Shown here: positions 27,569-36,170 of the stretch, in pieces
How the letters are laid out: each line of letters starts with the position of its first letter
Numbering within the stretch: the first letter of the stretch is position 1
Source of the DNA: Rhodocyclus gracilis
GTDB taxonomy: Bacteria; Pseudomonadota; Gammaproteobacteria; Burkholderiales; Rhodocyclaceae
Length of the DNA stretch: 64,000 nt
Assembly (NCBI RefSeq): GCF_009617575.1
Contig: NZ_WIXJ01000002.1
Location: 248,001 to 312,000 of the forward strand
Direction: 5' to 3'
Translations under genes and position numbers: made by a program
Notes under the pieces: generated by a model
Seen by the model: the letters and a program-made list of their open reading frames with translations, nothing else
Told to the model about the DNA's origin: nothing
Databases searched by the model: none

Positions 27569-28180
27569 TCAGCGGGCCACCGCGCGAACGACGGGCCGCG
27601 CACGCAGCAGGCGTCTGGAAAGCGGGGCGTCGAGTTGCAGGCGCACGCTGGAGACGCGTCCGTCGGCTTCCTCCTGCGCGCCGACTTCGAGCGTGCCGGT
27701 AAGATGCAGGAGTCCGTCGATATACGGCGTGGTTTGCGTGCCGGCTCCCTGGACGTGGACGGTGACGGTCGACGGCGGCAGATCGTCGGAAAGGCTTTCG
27801 TCCTCGTCGCCGAGCACAACTGGCAGCGGCGAGAAGAGGAAGCGTCCGGCGGTGGGTTCCTCCTCGCGCACCATGTAGCCGACGAGACGCACCGTCTTGC
27901 CATTGAGCGCGAGCAGCCTGGCTGACGGTTCGAGTCCGAGCGGGCCGACCGGCATGGCGAAGAATTCGCCGAACTTGAGGCTGGCAACGCCCGCCTTCAG
28001 CGGCGGCAGTTCGCCACGCACCTCGATGGCGGGCAGGCGATGCGGCGTCACCGCCTCACCGTGCGCCAGCGCGACGGTGGGCGTGAGCGAAAGGAGTCCC
28101 GCCGTCAGCCACAGCGCCGAGACACCCGCCGGCCACGCCGACAGCGTCCGCCGACGGCGGAGGTCATTGTTTACATGCAT
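27569..28180 (-). CDS. Secreted protein, possibly DUF3299-like
   Basis: This 203-residue exported protein has a signal peptide ending near VALAHGEA. It starts at 28180 with a CCGGAG about 11 bases upstream. The mature part contains GKTVRLVGYMVREEEPTAGR and DGLLHLTGTLEVG. The order 'GKxVrlvGYMv ... fLFSPLP ... GTLEVG' resembles the DUF3299 small exported proteins, but I am not certain. A gap of 185 bp separates it from the alkaline phosphatase start, so it may precede that operon with its own promoter. The function is unknown. Confidence 0.7.
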   Translation of the reverse strand: MHVNNDLRRRRTLSAWPAGVSALWLTAGLLSLTPTVALAHGEAVTPHRLPAIEVRGELPPLKAGVASLKFGEFFAMPVGPLGLEPSARLLALNGKTVRLVGYMVREEEPTAGRFLFSPLPVVLGDEDESLSDDLPPSTVTVHVQGAGTQTTPYIDGLLHLTGTLEVGAQEEADGRVSSVRLQLDAPLSRRLLRARPVVRAVAR

Positions 28181-28343
28181 TAAATCGTCACTCCGGAAAA
28201 CCCTGCAACGAGGGCGTGCGGAGCATCTTAGAAGTGACGCATGTCAGACGTATTAACGCCGGCTAGTTCCGGCGGCAGGCGAGGCGATGCCTTGGTCCGG
28301 CTGGCCTTAGCCCAAATGGGCGGAGCGCCCTGCCGCGCCCGCC

Positions 28344-28745
28344 TCAGTGGCGCCGTCGCGCCGAACGCTGGAGCAGTCGCAGCAGCACGACGGCCAGCAA
28401 AACCCCGACCAGATCGGCCGCGAGATCGGCGAGGTCGGACTGCCGACCGGGGTGATAGCGCTGCAAGGTCTCGTCCAGCGCGCCGACGGCGAACGCCAGC
28501 GCCCCCGCCATCGCCAATCGCCGCCCGCCGAAGCCGCAGGCCAGAAGCCCGGTCAGGCAGGCGAAGGTCGTGGCATGGGCGAGCTTGTCCCATGGCGGCA
28601 CGAACAGGCCGACCGCCACGGGCGTCGCGCCTAGCCCGAAAAGGCCCGTCACCAGCAGCCCGGCGCCGAGCAGACAGGCCAGCGCAAACGCCGAAACGCC
28701 AGCCACCTCGCCCGCCAACTGCCGGCGCAGGAACTCAATAGGCAT
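28344..28745 (-). CDS. VanZ-like membrane protein
   Basis: This 133-residue protein has four predicted membrane segments and the VanZ-family motifs WDKLAHATTFACLTGLLACG (around residue 52) and ETLQRYHPGRQSDLADLAAD (around residue 92). Its start overlaps the end of the upstream phosphotransferase gene by 11 bp, so the two are translated together. VanZ-like proteins often sit in exopolysaccharide and exosortase loci. Their biochemical role is not established. Confidence 0.88.
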   Translation of the reverse strand: MPIEFLRRQLAGEVAGVSAFALACLLGAGLLVTGLFGLGATPVAVGLFVPPWDKLAHATTFACLTGLLACGFGGRRLAMAGALAFAVGALDETLQRYHPGRQSDLADLAADLVGVLLAVVLLRLLQRSARRRH

Positions 28746-30132
28746 GCCGGTCCTTGAGAACGACGCTGACCGTCTTGGCGATGATCCACAAATCGAGGCC
28801 GAGTGACCAGTTACGCAGGTAATCGAGGTCGTATTCGATGCGCTTTTGCATCTTGTCGACCGTGTCGGTTTCGCCGCGATACCCGCTGACCTGCGCCCAG
28901 CCGGTGATGCCCGGCTTGACCTTGTGGCGCACCATGTAGCCCTTGATCAGGCGGCGATACAGCTCGTTGTGCGCCACCGCGTGCGGACGCGGGCCGACGA
29001 TGCTCATGCGCCCTTGCAGGACATTGATGAACTGCGGCAACTCATCGAGCGATGATTTGCGCAGGAAGGCGCCCAGACGCGTTACCCGCTGATCGTTGCG
29101 CGTCGCCTGCACGATGCGCTCGCCGTCCTCGCAGACCGTCATCGAGCGGAATTTGTACACGACGATCTCCTTGCCGTCGGCACCATAGCGCCGCTGCTTG
29201 AAGAGCACCGGGCCGGGCGAACTGCGTTTGACGCCAACGGCAATCGCCAGCATCAGCGGCGAGATCAGGACAAGAATCAGCAGCGACAGGACGATGTCGC
29301 TCGTTCGCTTGATCGCGCCATCCAGCCCGGTGAACGGCGATTCGCAGACGGCGACGGCGGGGATGCCACGAATGTTCGCCAGCCGTCCCTGAATCAGGTC
29401 GGTCACGAAGACATCGGGGACGAAGTAGATCGATGCCGTCGTATCGCGCAGATCGTCGAGGAGCGCCATGATGCGAGGCTGTGTCGCCATTGGCAGGGTG
29501 ATGTAAATCAGATCGACGCGGTTTTCCTGCACAAAACCCAGCGCCTCGCCGACCTTGCCCAATAAGGTGGCGCCGCCGCCCGCGTCCCCCAGACGCAGGC
29601 GGTCGCGGTCGTCGAAAAACCCGAGCACGCGCACGCCGAGAAACGGGTCGTCACGAAACTGGCTGGCCAGTCGCGCGCCGTGATCGGTCTTGCCGATGAT
29701 CACTGCCGTCCGCTGGTTGCCCTGCATGGCAAGCACCCGCGGCACCAGCGCCCGCGCCGCAAGATGCGCCGCCGACAGCGCCAGCGGTGTCGCCAGCGCC
29801 CAGGAGAGCAGCACCTCTGCCGGAAAGACCTTCAGATAACCGCTGGCGTAGCCAAAAAACAGCAGCAGCAGGGCCAGTGCGCACCAGTAGAGGATAACCT
29901 CCCGCACCAGCTTGCCGGGGCTATCCTGCAAGCGCGACGCGCCGGGGAAGCTCAGCGAAAAGACGATCAGCGCCAGCACGACGATAGGCGCATCGATGCT
30001 TGCCTCGTGGACGAGCGTGCACACCGCCAGCATGGCGACGATGACCAAGGGATCGAGCGTCAACTCGAGCAACGAGGTCAAGCTGAGTTGCGTCTTGAGC
30101 AGACGCTGCTGACGATTGAGAACGGCGAGCAT
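28735..30132 (-). CDS. Undecaprenyl-phosphate sugar phosphotransferase (WcaJ/EpsB type)
   Basis: This 465-residue inner-membrane enzyme starts polysaccharide repeat units by moving sugar-1-phosphate (usually glucose) from a UDP-sugar to undecaprenyl phosphate. The N-terminal half has several membrane helices and a nucleotide-binding-like domain (RTAVIIGKTDHGARLASQF). The C-terminal catalytic domain has KRTSDIVLSLLILVLISPLM, VLFKQRRYGADGKEIVVYKF, SLDELPQFINVLQGRMSIVG, PRPHA and KPGITGWAQVSGYRGETDT. It is transcribed away from the main eps cluster with vanZ. Its promoter region (30133-30354) carries the GGACTACGCCC motif also found before other eps or PEP-CTERM genes. Confidence 0.93.
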   Translation of the reverse strand: MLAVLNRQQRLLKTQLSLTSLLELTLDPLVIVAMLAVCTLVHEASIDAPIVVLALIVFSLSFPGASRLQDSPGKLVREVILYWCALALLLLFFGYASGYLKVFPAEVLLSWALATPLALSAAHLAARALVPRVLAMQGNQRTAVIIGKTDHGARLASQFRDDPFLGVRVLGFFDDRDRLRLGDAGGGATLLGKVGEALGFVQENRVDLIYITLPMATQPRIMALLDDLRDTTASIYFVPDVFVTDLIQGRLANIRGIPAVAVCESPFTGLDGAIKRTSDIVLSLLILVLISPLMLAIAVGVKRSSPGPVLFKQRRYGADGKEIVVYKFRSMTVCEDGERIVQATRNDQRVTRLGAFLRKSSLDELPQFINVLQGRMSIVGPRPHAVAHNELYRRLIKGYMVRHKVKPGITGWAQVSGYRGETDTVDKMQKRIEYDLDYLRNWSLGLDLWIIAKTVSVVLKDRHAY

Positions 30133-30215
30133 GGGAACCGGGGGGGCAGGGGCAAACCGCAGACGAGCGGGCGAACCGCCAAAATACCCGTGCGATGTGG
30201 AGTAAATATGACCGG

Positions 30216-30237
30216 GGACTACGCCCTAGCGTACTCC
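30216..30237. promoter_or_regulatory. Candidate operator: GGACTACGC inverted repeat
   Basis: GGACTACGC, spacer CCTA, then GCGTACTCC gives 9-bp arms with one mismatch. It sits in the 222-bp divergent region between the phosphotransferase and lapG. The 11-mer GGACTACGCCC recurs exactly at 35801 and 56566. A second small palindrome (CCTAG-A-CTAGG) is at 30265-30275. A LuxR-type regulator such as EpsA (37310) is the obvious candidate binder; this is inference. Confidence 0.5.
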
Positions 30238-30354
30238 CTTGTCATCTGCCATTCATATGGCCCACCTAGACTAGGCAGCCGATGACGCCCCCCGCTCCCG
30301 ATCGCGCGCACTGCCCCCGGGCAAGAGCGCGGCGCCCCACCTGAACGCCGGCCG

Positions 30355-30984
30355 ATGTCGCCCCGACGCGCCTGCGTGGTGATCGCCCTCGGCCTCATCG
30401 CCCACACGCATACGGCGACCGCCTACCTCGATCAGCCCTCGCCCGGACTGCTGCGCTACGCCGCCACACGCTTCGGCCCACCGGCGCCACCGCGCATCCT
30501 CCACTGGCAGCACGAACGGGCGCCAAGCGACATCGGCAGCCTCGGCCAACTCGCCGCGATCAACGCCAAGGCCAACGCCATCCCGCCGGTGAGCGATCTC
30601 GAACACTGGCAGCAGGCGGAATACTGGGCAACGCCGCTCGAATTCGTCGCCAGCAACGGTGGCGACTGCGAAGACTACGCCATCGCCAAATACTTCGCCC
30701 TGCGCGACGCCGGAGTGCCCAGCGAACGCCTGCGCATGACCTACGTGCGGGCGCTCAACGGCAGTCGCATCGAAAACCACATGGTCCTCGCCTATTACGC
30801 CACCTCCGGCGGCGAACCGCTGATTCTCGACAATCTCAACCCGCGCGTGCTACCCGTCTCCGAGCGCCCCGACCTCATCCCCGTCTTCAGCTTCAACGAC
30901 GACGACGTACGCCGCGACGGCATCCCCATGGTGCGACGCTGGAAAGACCTGCGCCAGCGCATGCAGAGTGAAGGCGAGCTATGA
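30355..30984 (+). CDS. lapG: LapG-like transglutaminase-type cysteine protease
   Basis: This 209-residue periplasmic protease of the bacterial transglutaminase-like family (DUF920/LapG) has a short signal sequence (ACVVIALGLIAHTHTATA). The catalytic triad is visible: C105 in GGDCEDYAIAKY, H142 in NHMVLAYY and D159 in LILDNL. In Pseudomonas, LapG cleaves a large adhesin to release cells from biofilm when cyclic-di-GMP is low, and LapD holds it inactive when c-di-GMP is high. The next gene, 22 bp downstream, is a LapD homologue, so the pair is complete. A classical LapA-type substrate is not in the window. Confidence 0.93.
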   Translation: MSPRRACVVIALGLIAHTHTATAYLDQPSPGLLRYAATRFGPPAPPRILHWQHERAPSDIGSLGQLAAINAKANAIPPVSDLEHWQQAEYWATPLEFVASNGGDCEDYAIAKYFALRDAGVPSERLRMTYVRALNGSRIENHMVLAYYATSGGEPLILDNLNPRVLPVSERPDLIPVFSFNDDDVRRDGIPMVRRWKDLRQRMQSEGEL

Positions 30985-31006
30985 ACCCACCGCGCGAGGC
31001 CATCCC

Positions 31007-33124
31007 ATGACCCTGCAACGACAGCTTGTCCTTGGCGGCGCGCTGATCTTCGGCCTCGCCCTGCTCGGCATTGCCGTCGGCCAGTGGCAGGCCGGCCGGG
31101 AATTCCTGCGCGAACAGATGGCCGCCCACACGCAGGAGACAGCAACGGCGCTCGCCCTGTCGCTGAGCAGCGCCCTGCGCGACAGCGATCCGGCACTCGT
31201 CAGAACGACCGTGCTTCCGGTTTTTGACCGTGGCTACTACCGGCGCATTCGCGTCAGCGACGTCGACGACCGAACCGTCGACGAAGAAATCGCCGACAGC
31301 AGCGACACCGCGCCACCGCCGCGCTGGTTTGCCGCCCTGGCCGGCCTCGAAGCGCCGCACGCCGAAGCCAAGGTGATCGCCGGCTGGCGGCAGGCCGGCC
31401 GCGTCGAGGTCGACGCTGACACGCAATTCGCCCTGCGCCAACTCTGGCACGGCACGACGCAGGCGCTCCTCTGGCTACTCACCATCTACCTGCTGGCCTT
31501 GCTGCTGCTGCGCCAGTGGCTGCGCCGGCTGCTGGCGCCGATGGCGGCGGTCGAGCGCATCGCCAGCGCGGCGGCAGCACGCCGCATTACGCCCATCGCG
31601 CTACAGACCCGCGTGCGCGAACTGGCGAATTTCATCGCCGGCTTCAATCGCCTCGTCGATCTCGTCAACAGCCGACTGCACGAGGAAGAACGACGCGCCG
31701 AGCATTTTCGGGATGCCGCCCTGACCGACCGCCTGACCGGGCTCCCCAATCGGCACGGACTGGAAGTACAGTTGGCCGGCAACCACGACGCCCTGTGGCT
31801 TGGCTTGATCGAAGCGGGCGGCGTCGAGGAGATCAACCGCCGTCTGGGATACGGCGCCGGCGACGACTTCATCCGGCGTGTCGGCGAGTGCATCCGGCAG
31901 ACCTTCGCCGACGCGACGCTGGCGCGTCTGCATGCAGCGACCTTCGCCGTCGTCCTCGGCGAGAGCAGCGAAGAAAAGCTGCACCAGCTGAGCGCCGACG
32001 CGCTCGCCGCCATTGATGAAATCACCCGCAACGCGCTCGCCGAAACCACCCAGGCCGCTGACAGCACCGAAGCCACGGCAGCCATCGAAGTCATTGCAAC
32101 CGGGGCAGGCAGCGACAGCGCCTCGCCCCGCCCAGCCAGCCCCGTGCCGCATGGCGCCGCCGGCTGGACGGCGCTCGACAGCCACGCCGCGCAGACCGCG
32201 CGGGAAAACGACGACGCAGCCAGCCCCGCGCCCAGCACGGCGCCGCCCGCCACATTGCTCGGCAGCGCACTGGCAGCGGCCGATCAGGCGCTGGCAGCGG
32301 CAAGCGCCAACGGCCGCAGCCACATCTGGATTCGGCATGAGGCGCCCGCCCCCCACGGCCTCGGCAACCGCGCCATGATCCGCTGGGTGGAACACGCGAT
32401 CAGCGACGGCAACTTCACGCTGGCCGTACAGCCGGTGATCGGCGTCGGCGACCACGGCGCCGTGCTTCAGTCCGAGATTTTTTTGCGTCTGCACGGGCCG
32501 CACGGCGACCTGCTGGCGGCGCAGCGCTTCTTCCCGCTCGTCCTGCGCGAACGCGATGGCGAGTTTATCGACCGCGCCATGCTCGAACGGGTGCGCCGCG
32601 CCGTCGACGGCGGCCAACTGCCGCCCGGCCCCCTCGCCGTCAATCTGTCGCTCGCCAGCTTTCGCAGCGGCCGTCTGCCCGACTGGCTGCTACGCTGCCT
32701 TGAGCGCTGGCCCGCCACGCATCGCCTCGTATTCGAGCTGCGCGAAGGCGACGCCACCGCCGCGCTGGACGCCGCCGAACGCTTTGCCCACGCCCTACCG
32801 GCAGACTGCGCCGGCGTCGCCATCGATCACTTCGGGCTGCACGCAGGCGGCGTGGCGGCGATGCGCCGCCTCTTGCCGCAGTACGTCAAGCTCGACGCCA
32901 CCCTCTCGCAGCGGCTTGACGCCGTCGAACGGCGCTTTCAGGTCGACGCGCTGGTGCGCTCGGCGCACAGCCTCGACATCCCGGTATGGGCGCAGGTCTT
33001 CGACAGCCCCGGCGCGCTCGACGTACTCGCCGAAATGGGCGTTGTCGGCGCCCAAGGCTACACGCTGGCCGGCGAACAGCTCCTGCCGCCGCCCGTCCCC
33101 GCCGATACGCCGAACGGCCCATAA
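31007..33124 (+). CDS. lapD: LapD-like c-di-GMP receptor (degenerate GGDEF-EAL)
   Basis: This 705-residue inner-membrane receptor begins at the ATG at 31007, which puts a membrane helix at residues 5-25. A LapD/MoxY-type periplasmic domain (YRRIRVSDVDDRTVDEEIAD) follows, then a second helix near 155-175, a HAMP linker, GGDEF and EAL domains. The GGDEF site reads GAGDD (283-287) and the EAL site reads EIF at 490, so both active sites are degraded. This fits a receptor that binds c-di-GMP at the EAL domain and recruits LapG. An Ala/Pro/Ser-rich insert of about 70 residues interrupts the GGDEF domain before its last helix (ALAAADQALAAASANGRSH). Confidence 0.93.
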   Translation: MTLQRQLVLGGALIFGLALLGIAVGQWQAGREFLREQMAAHTQETATALALSLSSALRDSDPALVRTTVLPVFDRGYYRRIRVSDVDDRTVDEEIADSSDTAPPPRWFAALAGLEAPHAEAKVIAGWRQAGRVEVDADTQFALRQLWHGTTQALLWLLTIYLLALLLLRQWLRRLLAPMAAVERIASAAAARRITPIALQTRVRELANFIAGFNRLVDLVNSRLHEEERRAEHFRDAALTDRLTGLPNRHGLEVQLAGNHDALWLGLIEAGGVEEINRRLGYGAGDDFIRRVGECIRQTFADATLARLHAATFAVVLGESSEEKLHQLSADALAAIDEITRNALAETTQAADSTEATAAIEVIATGAGSDSASPRPASPVPHGAAGWTALDSHAAQTARENDDAASPAPSTAPPATLLGSALAAADQALAAASANGRSHIWIRHEAPAPHGLGNRAMIRWVEHAISDGNFTLAVQPVIGVGDHGAVLQSEIFLRLHGPHGDLLAAQRFFPLVLRERDGEFIDRAMLERVRRAVDGGQLPPGPLAVNLSLASFRSGRLPDWLLRCLERWPATHRLVFELREGDATAALDAAERFAHALPADCAGVAIDHFGLHAGGVAAMRRLLPQYVKLDATLSQRLDAVERRFQVDALVRSAHSLDIPVWAQVFDSPGALDVLAEMGVVGAQGYTLAGEQLLPPPVPADTPNGP

Positions 33125-33371
33125 AGCGCCTGCAAGACAACGGCAAGTCTGTCATTAACCCGCCCTATCGTGCGGGTATTCCCGGCGGTTGCCGATCCGC
33201 CGCTCGCGGCCCCGCGCCTTCCATTCGCTCTGCCAACAACGCCCCCGGCATTGGCGGGTGAGAAAGGCCGGTGAAGCGCCCTCGGTCACGGCAAGGAGTA
33301 CGGCCAGGCGCGGGCGGAGTCAGCGATAAAGCCAGGCGCGCCGGGATTCCACCCACTTTTGCGGAGGCTTT
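33125..33371 (+). other. Intergenic region before phosphoesterase gene
   Basis: This is 247 bp of GC-rich sequence with several short inverted repeats, such as ACCCGC/GCGGGT at 33158-33177, which may end the lapGD transcript. It ends with a strong ribosome-binding site (GCGGAGG) before 33372. I looked for a c-di-GMP riboswitch and saw no convincing match. Confidence 0.4.
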
Positions 33372-35075
33372 ATGGATAGGCGTGCATTTCTGAAGTCAGG
33401 CTCCATCGGTGTCGGCGGTCTGCTCCTGAGTGGCGGCAGCATGACTGCCCTGATCCGGGAGGCCATCGCGGCGGAATCGGGCGCGTCGACGCCCTGGTGC
33501 TTCGGCGTCATGGCCGACACGCAGTGGAGCAACAAGACGAGCGACCCCGCCAATCCTGCAAGCTGCGCCATCAACATCATCTCTGCGCTGAACCAGCGTT
33601 TCATTGAACACGGAGCCAAATTCGTCGTGCAGGTCGGCGATCTCGTCGATAGCGAATCCTGGGACTGCCCGCCGAGCTACACCAACGACCCGTTCGGCAA
33701 CGCCGGCAAGAAAGCCATCCGCACCCTGCCCTACCGGGCCTGGGCGGCGCAGGCGCTGTACGACGCGGGCATCGGGTTTTTCCCCCTGCGCGGCAACCAC
33801 GAAGCCAGTCAGAAGGCGGCCAGCGAAATCCCCGCCCTCTTTCCGCAGACGACCGGCGGCGGCAACAACGTCGGTATGCTCGACCGCATCGTCAATAGCG
33901 CGACCCCCGGTCTGCTCGGCCTGAGCTACGCCATCGATGTCGGCAATGTCCGACTCGTCCTGCTCGATCAGTTCACGCGCCGCGACGGCACCGGCGGCAA
34001 CGCCAATACCAACATCGTCGACCAACTCGCCTGGATCGATCAGACGCTGGCGAATCGCAGCACCGACACGCACGCCTTCGTCCTCGCGCACAAGAACCTG
34101 ATCGGTCAGAACCATACCGACTGTCTCTTCGGCGCCGATCCGGGCAGCAATCCGGCCAGCCGCAATGCCTTCATCGCCAGCCTGCAAGCCAACCGCGTCG
34201 GCTACGCGCTCGGCGGCCACGACCACATGCATCACCGCTCGCAGGTCGCCAGCCCCGATGGCACCGCACGGGCCGAGCAGATCATCTGCGCCTCGAACAG
34301 CTACAAGTTCTACATCCCGAAAACGCCGAAGAACGACACAGCCGGGCGCGAAAGCGTCATCGCCAGCGAACTCTTCACCATCGGCTACTACCTCTTCACC
34401 GTCGACGGGCCGAGCGTCACGGTCGAGTTCTACTCGTCGAGCCACGGCGCCGATTACGGCGACATCGATCTTCTCGCCTCGCCGAGCAGCTACCAGTTCT
34501 ACCGCCGCGAGCGCTTCGGCTACAGCCTCAATGGCCGACAGTTCGCCATCGCCCCGAATCAGAGCTACACCAGCGTGCAAGACAGCTATCAGGGAACCGT
34601 GGCGAAGATCCTCGACGGCGGCAACGCTGACCGACCCGACGACGTCGATATCTATGGGCGCAAGGAAATCAAGACCGTCAAAACCGGCTGGAAAGCCATG
34701 CCCGCCGGCGCGGCCAGCGCCGTCCTCAAGCTCTCGGGTCTCGACAACAACCTCGACCTCTGGAACGCCGCGCTGAGCGGCCCCCTGCCCAACAGCGACG
34801 CCGATTACGTGACGGACACCTACGTCCTGTCGCTCTCGTACGACCCGACGCTCGTTCGCCCGACGCAGCTTGGCACCGGCTTTTGCCTCGCGGCGAAAAA
34901 CGCTGACGGGCGCTGGGTCAATGCCGTCGATCTCAACGCAGGCGGCAGCAAGAAACTCGTCATTGGTCGCTGGCGCGCCGGCTACGCGCTGGGCACCTAC
35001 GGCATCGATCCGAGTACCCACACCGTGTGGGCCGTACTCAACCGCGATGGCGAATACGTCGCCCGCATCGTTTAA
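33372..35075 (+). CDS. Tat-exported calcineurin-like metallophosphoesterase
   Basis: This 567-residue protein starts with a twin-arginine signal (MDRRAFLKSGSIGVGG), so it is exported folded. The metallophosphoesterase core shows the metal-binding set: D49 (MADTQW), D90 (VQVGDLVDS), N142-H143 (RGNHEA), a His in LAHKNL, and GGHDHMHH near residue 280. The last 200 residues form a separate beta-rich domain of unknown role. A PEP-CTERM gene starts 21 bp after it and is probably co-transcribed. The substrate could be a phosphomonoester, diester or nucleotide; the sequence does not decide. Confidence 0.9.
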   Translation: MDRRAFLKSGSIGVGGLLLSGGSMTALIREAIAAESGASTPWCFGVMADTQWSNKTSDPANPASCAINIISALNQRFIEHGAKFVVQVGDLVDSESWDCPPSYTNDPFGNAGKKAIRTLPYRAWAAQALYDAGIGFFPLRGNHEASQKAASEIPALFPQTTGGGNNVGMLDRIVNSATPGLLGLSYAIDVGNVRLVLLDQFTRRDGTGGNANTNIVDQLAWIDQTLANRSTDTHAFVLAHKNLIGQNHTDCLFGADPGSNPASRNAFIASLQANRVGYALGGHDHMHHRSQVASPDGTARAEQIICASNSYKFYIPKTPKNDTAGRESVIASELFTIGYYLFTVDGPSVTVEFYSSSHGADYGDIDLLASPSSYQFYRRERFGYSLNGRQFAIAPNQSYTSVQDSYQGTVAKILDGGNADRPDDVDIYGRKEIKTVKTGWKAMPAGAASAVLKLSGLDNNLDLWNAALSGPLPNSDADYVTDTYVLSLSYDPTLVRPTQLGTGFCLAAKNADGRWVNAVDLNAGGSKKLVIGRWRAGYALGTYGIDPSTHTVWAVLNRDGEYVARIV

Positions 35076-35096
35076 CCCTTCGTTGGAGACATTTTC

Positions 35097-35717
35097 GTGA
35101 AAAAGACCCTGATCGCCATCGGTATCGGCTTTCTCGTTCAAGGCTATGCCCTCGCCGCCCACGCCACCGTGCTCGATTTTGAAACGCTGGCGAACAACGA
35201 CGACCTGATTCACGACCTGGGCGCGAGCTACATCGAGAAAGGCTACCGGCTGGAAAACCTCGGACACTTCCCTTTCTCGACCTACGGTAGCCAGAACCCC
35301 TTCTTCAGCGGTTCGACGGCGCTGATCAACGACAACGACGCCGGCATCACGCGCCTGAGTCTGGTCAGCCAGGGCGAATTCGCCCTGCGCTCGATCGACA
35401 TGGTCACCCTGTATCCGGGGCTGACGCCGGACGGCGCCGACATCACCTTCACCGCCCTGCGCACCGACCACACGATCATCAGCCGCGTCATCCACATCGA
35501 CGACCGCCTGCCCGGCAGCGGAGCACAGACCTTTACCTTCGGCAGCGACTTCGAGCATCTCGCTGCGGTGAGCTGGAGCAACATGGCCAGCTACCACCAG
35601 TTCGACAACATCAACGTCACCGCCGTACCGGAGCCCGAGAGCTACGCGATGCTGCTCGCCGGGCTTGGACTGCTGGGTGCACTGGCTCGCCGCCGTCCCC
35701 GCGCAGGCCTCGTCTGA
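35097..35717 (+). CDS. PEP-CTERM sorting domain protein
   Basis: This 206-residue protein uses a GTG start at 35097, with TTGGAGA upstream and signal peptide MKKTLIAIGIGFLVQGYALA. The mature part (TVLDFETLANNDDLIHDLGA, GYRLENLGHFPFSTYG, LRSIDMVTLYPG, FDNINVTAVPEPESYAM) matches the common PEP-CTERM beta-sandwich type that opens with 'vlDFetl'. The tail is LLAGLGLLGALARRRPRAGL. It shares a transcript with the phosphoesterase before it. Its role is unknown beyond being an exosortase substrate. Confidence 0.93.
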   Translation: MKKTLIAIGIGFLVQGYALAAHATVLDFETLANNDDLIHDLGASYIEKGYRLENLGHFPFSTYGSQNPFFSGSTALINDNDAGITRLSLVSQGEFALRSIDMVTLYPGLTPDGADITFTALRTDHTIISRVIHIDDRLPGSGAQTFTFGSDFEHLAAVSWSNMASYHQFDNINVTAVPEPESYAMLLAGLGLLGALARRRPRAGLV

Positions 35718-35741
35718 AGCAGGAGGGCAACACGCCGACAA

Positions 35742-35772
35742 GGCTGCACGCGCGCATCCGTCGCGTGCAGCC
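35742..35772 (+). terminator. Strong hairpin after PEP-CTERM gene
   Basis: A perfect 11-bp stem (GGCTGCACGCG with a 9-base loop) lies 24 bp after the stop codon. There is no T-run after it, so it may be a transcript-end or stability hairpin rather than a classical terminator. Confidence 0.6.
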
Positions 35773-36170
35773 AGCAATATTCCAGGTCAATAGGATGTTC
35801 GGACTACGCCCGGACTATAGGGTGACAAACGCATGCAATGTAGCATCGTCATCATTCGCGGCGGGTGACATGGAGCGCCGCGTGTCGTAGGTCTTCGACA
35901 GGCTGGACACGCCTCTACGATCCCCTGCAAAGACTCGTCCGCACTGCCTTTGAAGCGCTTTCCACCTGGCGCCGAAGAAGGTCGCTCCCCTTACTGAACT
36001 CGCCGCCCCGACCGCTGGGGCGCACCCGGTTACGTCCGTTGGCCGGCAATGCCGACGTCACGAAATTTTCCTGAAAGGAGAAGCTCGCCACGCAGCACTT
36101 GTCATCACGCGCCCGTTACGGGCAGCCGCTGCCGCCGTGCATTTCTCCCTCGCGCCCCTCAAGGACCGTC
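35773..36170 (+). promoter_or_regulatory. Long intergenic region before epsD
   Basis: About 400 bp without a convincing gene. It holds a direct repeat GGACTACGCCC/GGACTATAGGG at 35801-35822 (copies 11 bp apart), the second exact copy of the 11-mer shared with 30216 and 56566. It also has an AT-richer patch near 35823-35860. It probably carries the promoter and operator of the epsD-epsA unit. A 69-codon frame at 35865-36074 looks random. Confidence 0.5.

Noticed and set aside
33125-33371. Possible c-di-GMP riboswitch before the Tat phosphoesterase gene
   Set aside because: The conserved core of the known classes was not seen. Only generic GC-rich hairpins are present.
35865-36074. A 69-codon frame in the gap before epsD
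   Set aside because: It has an Arg/Leu-rich random composition, no ribosome-binding site and no recognisable motif.
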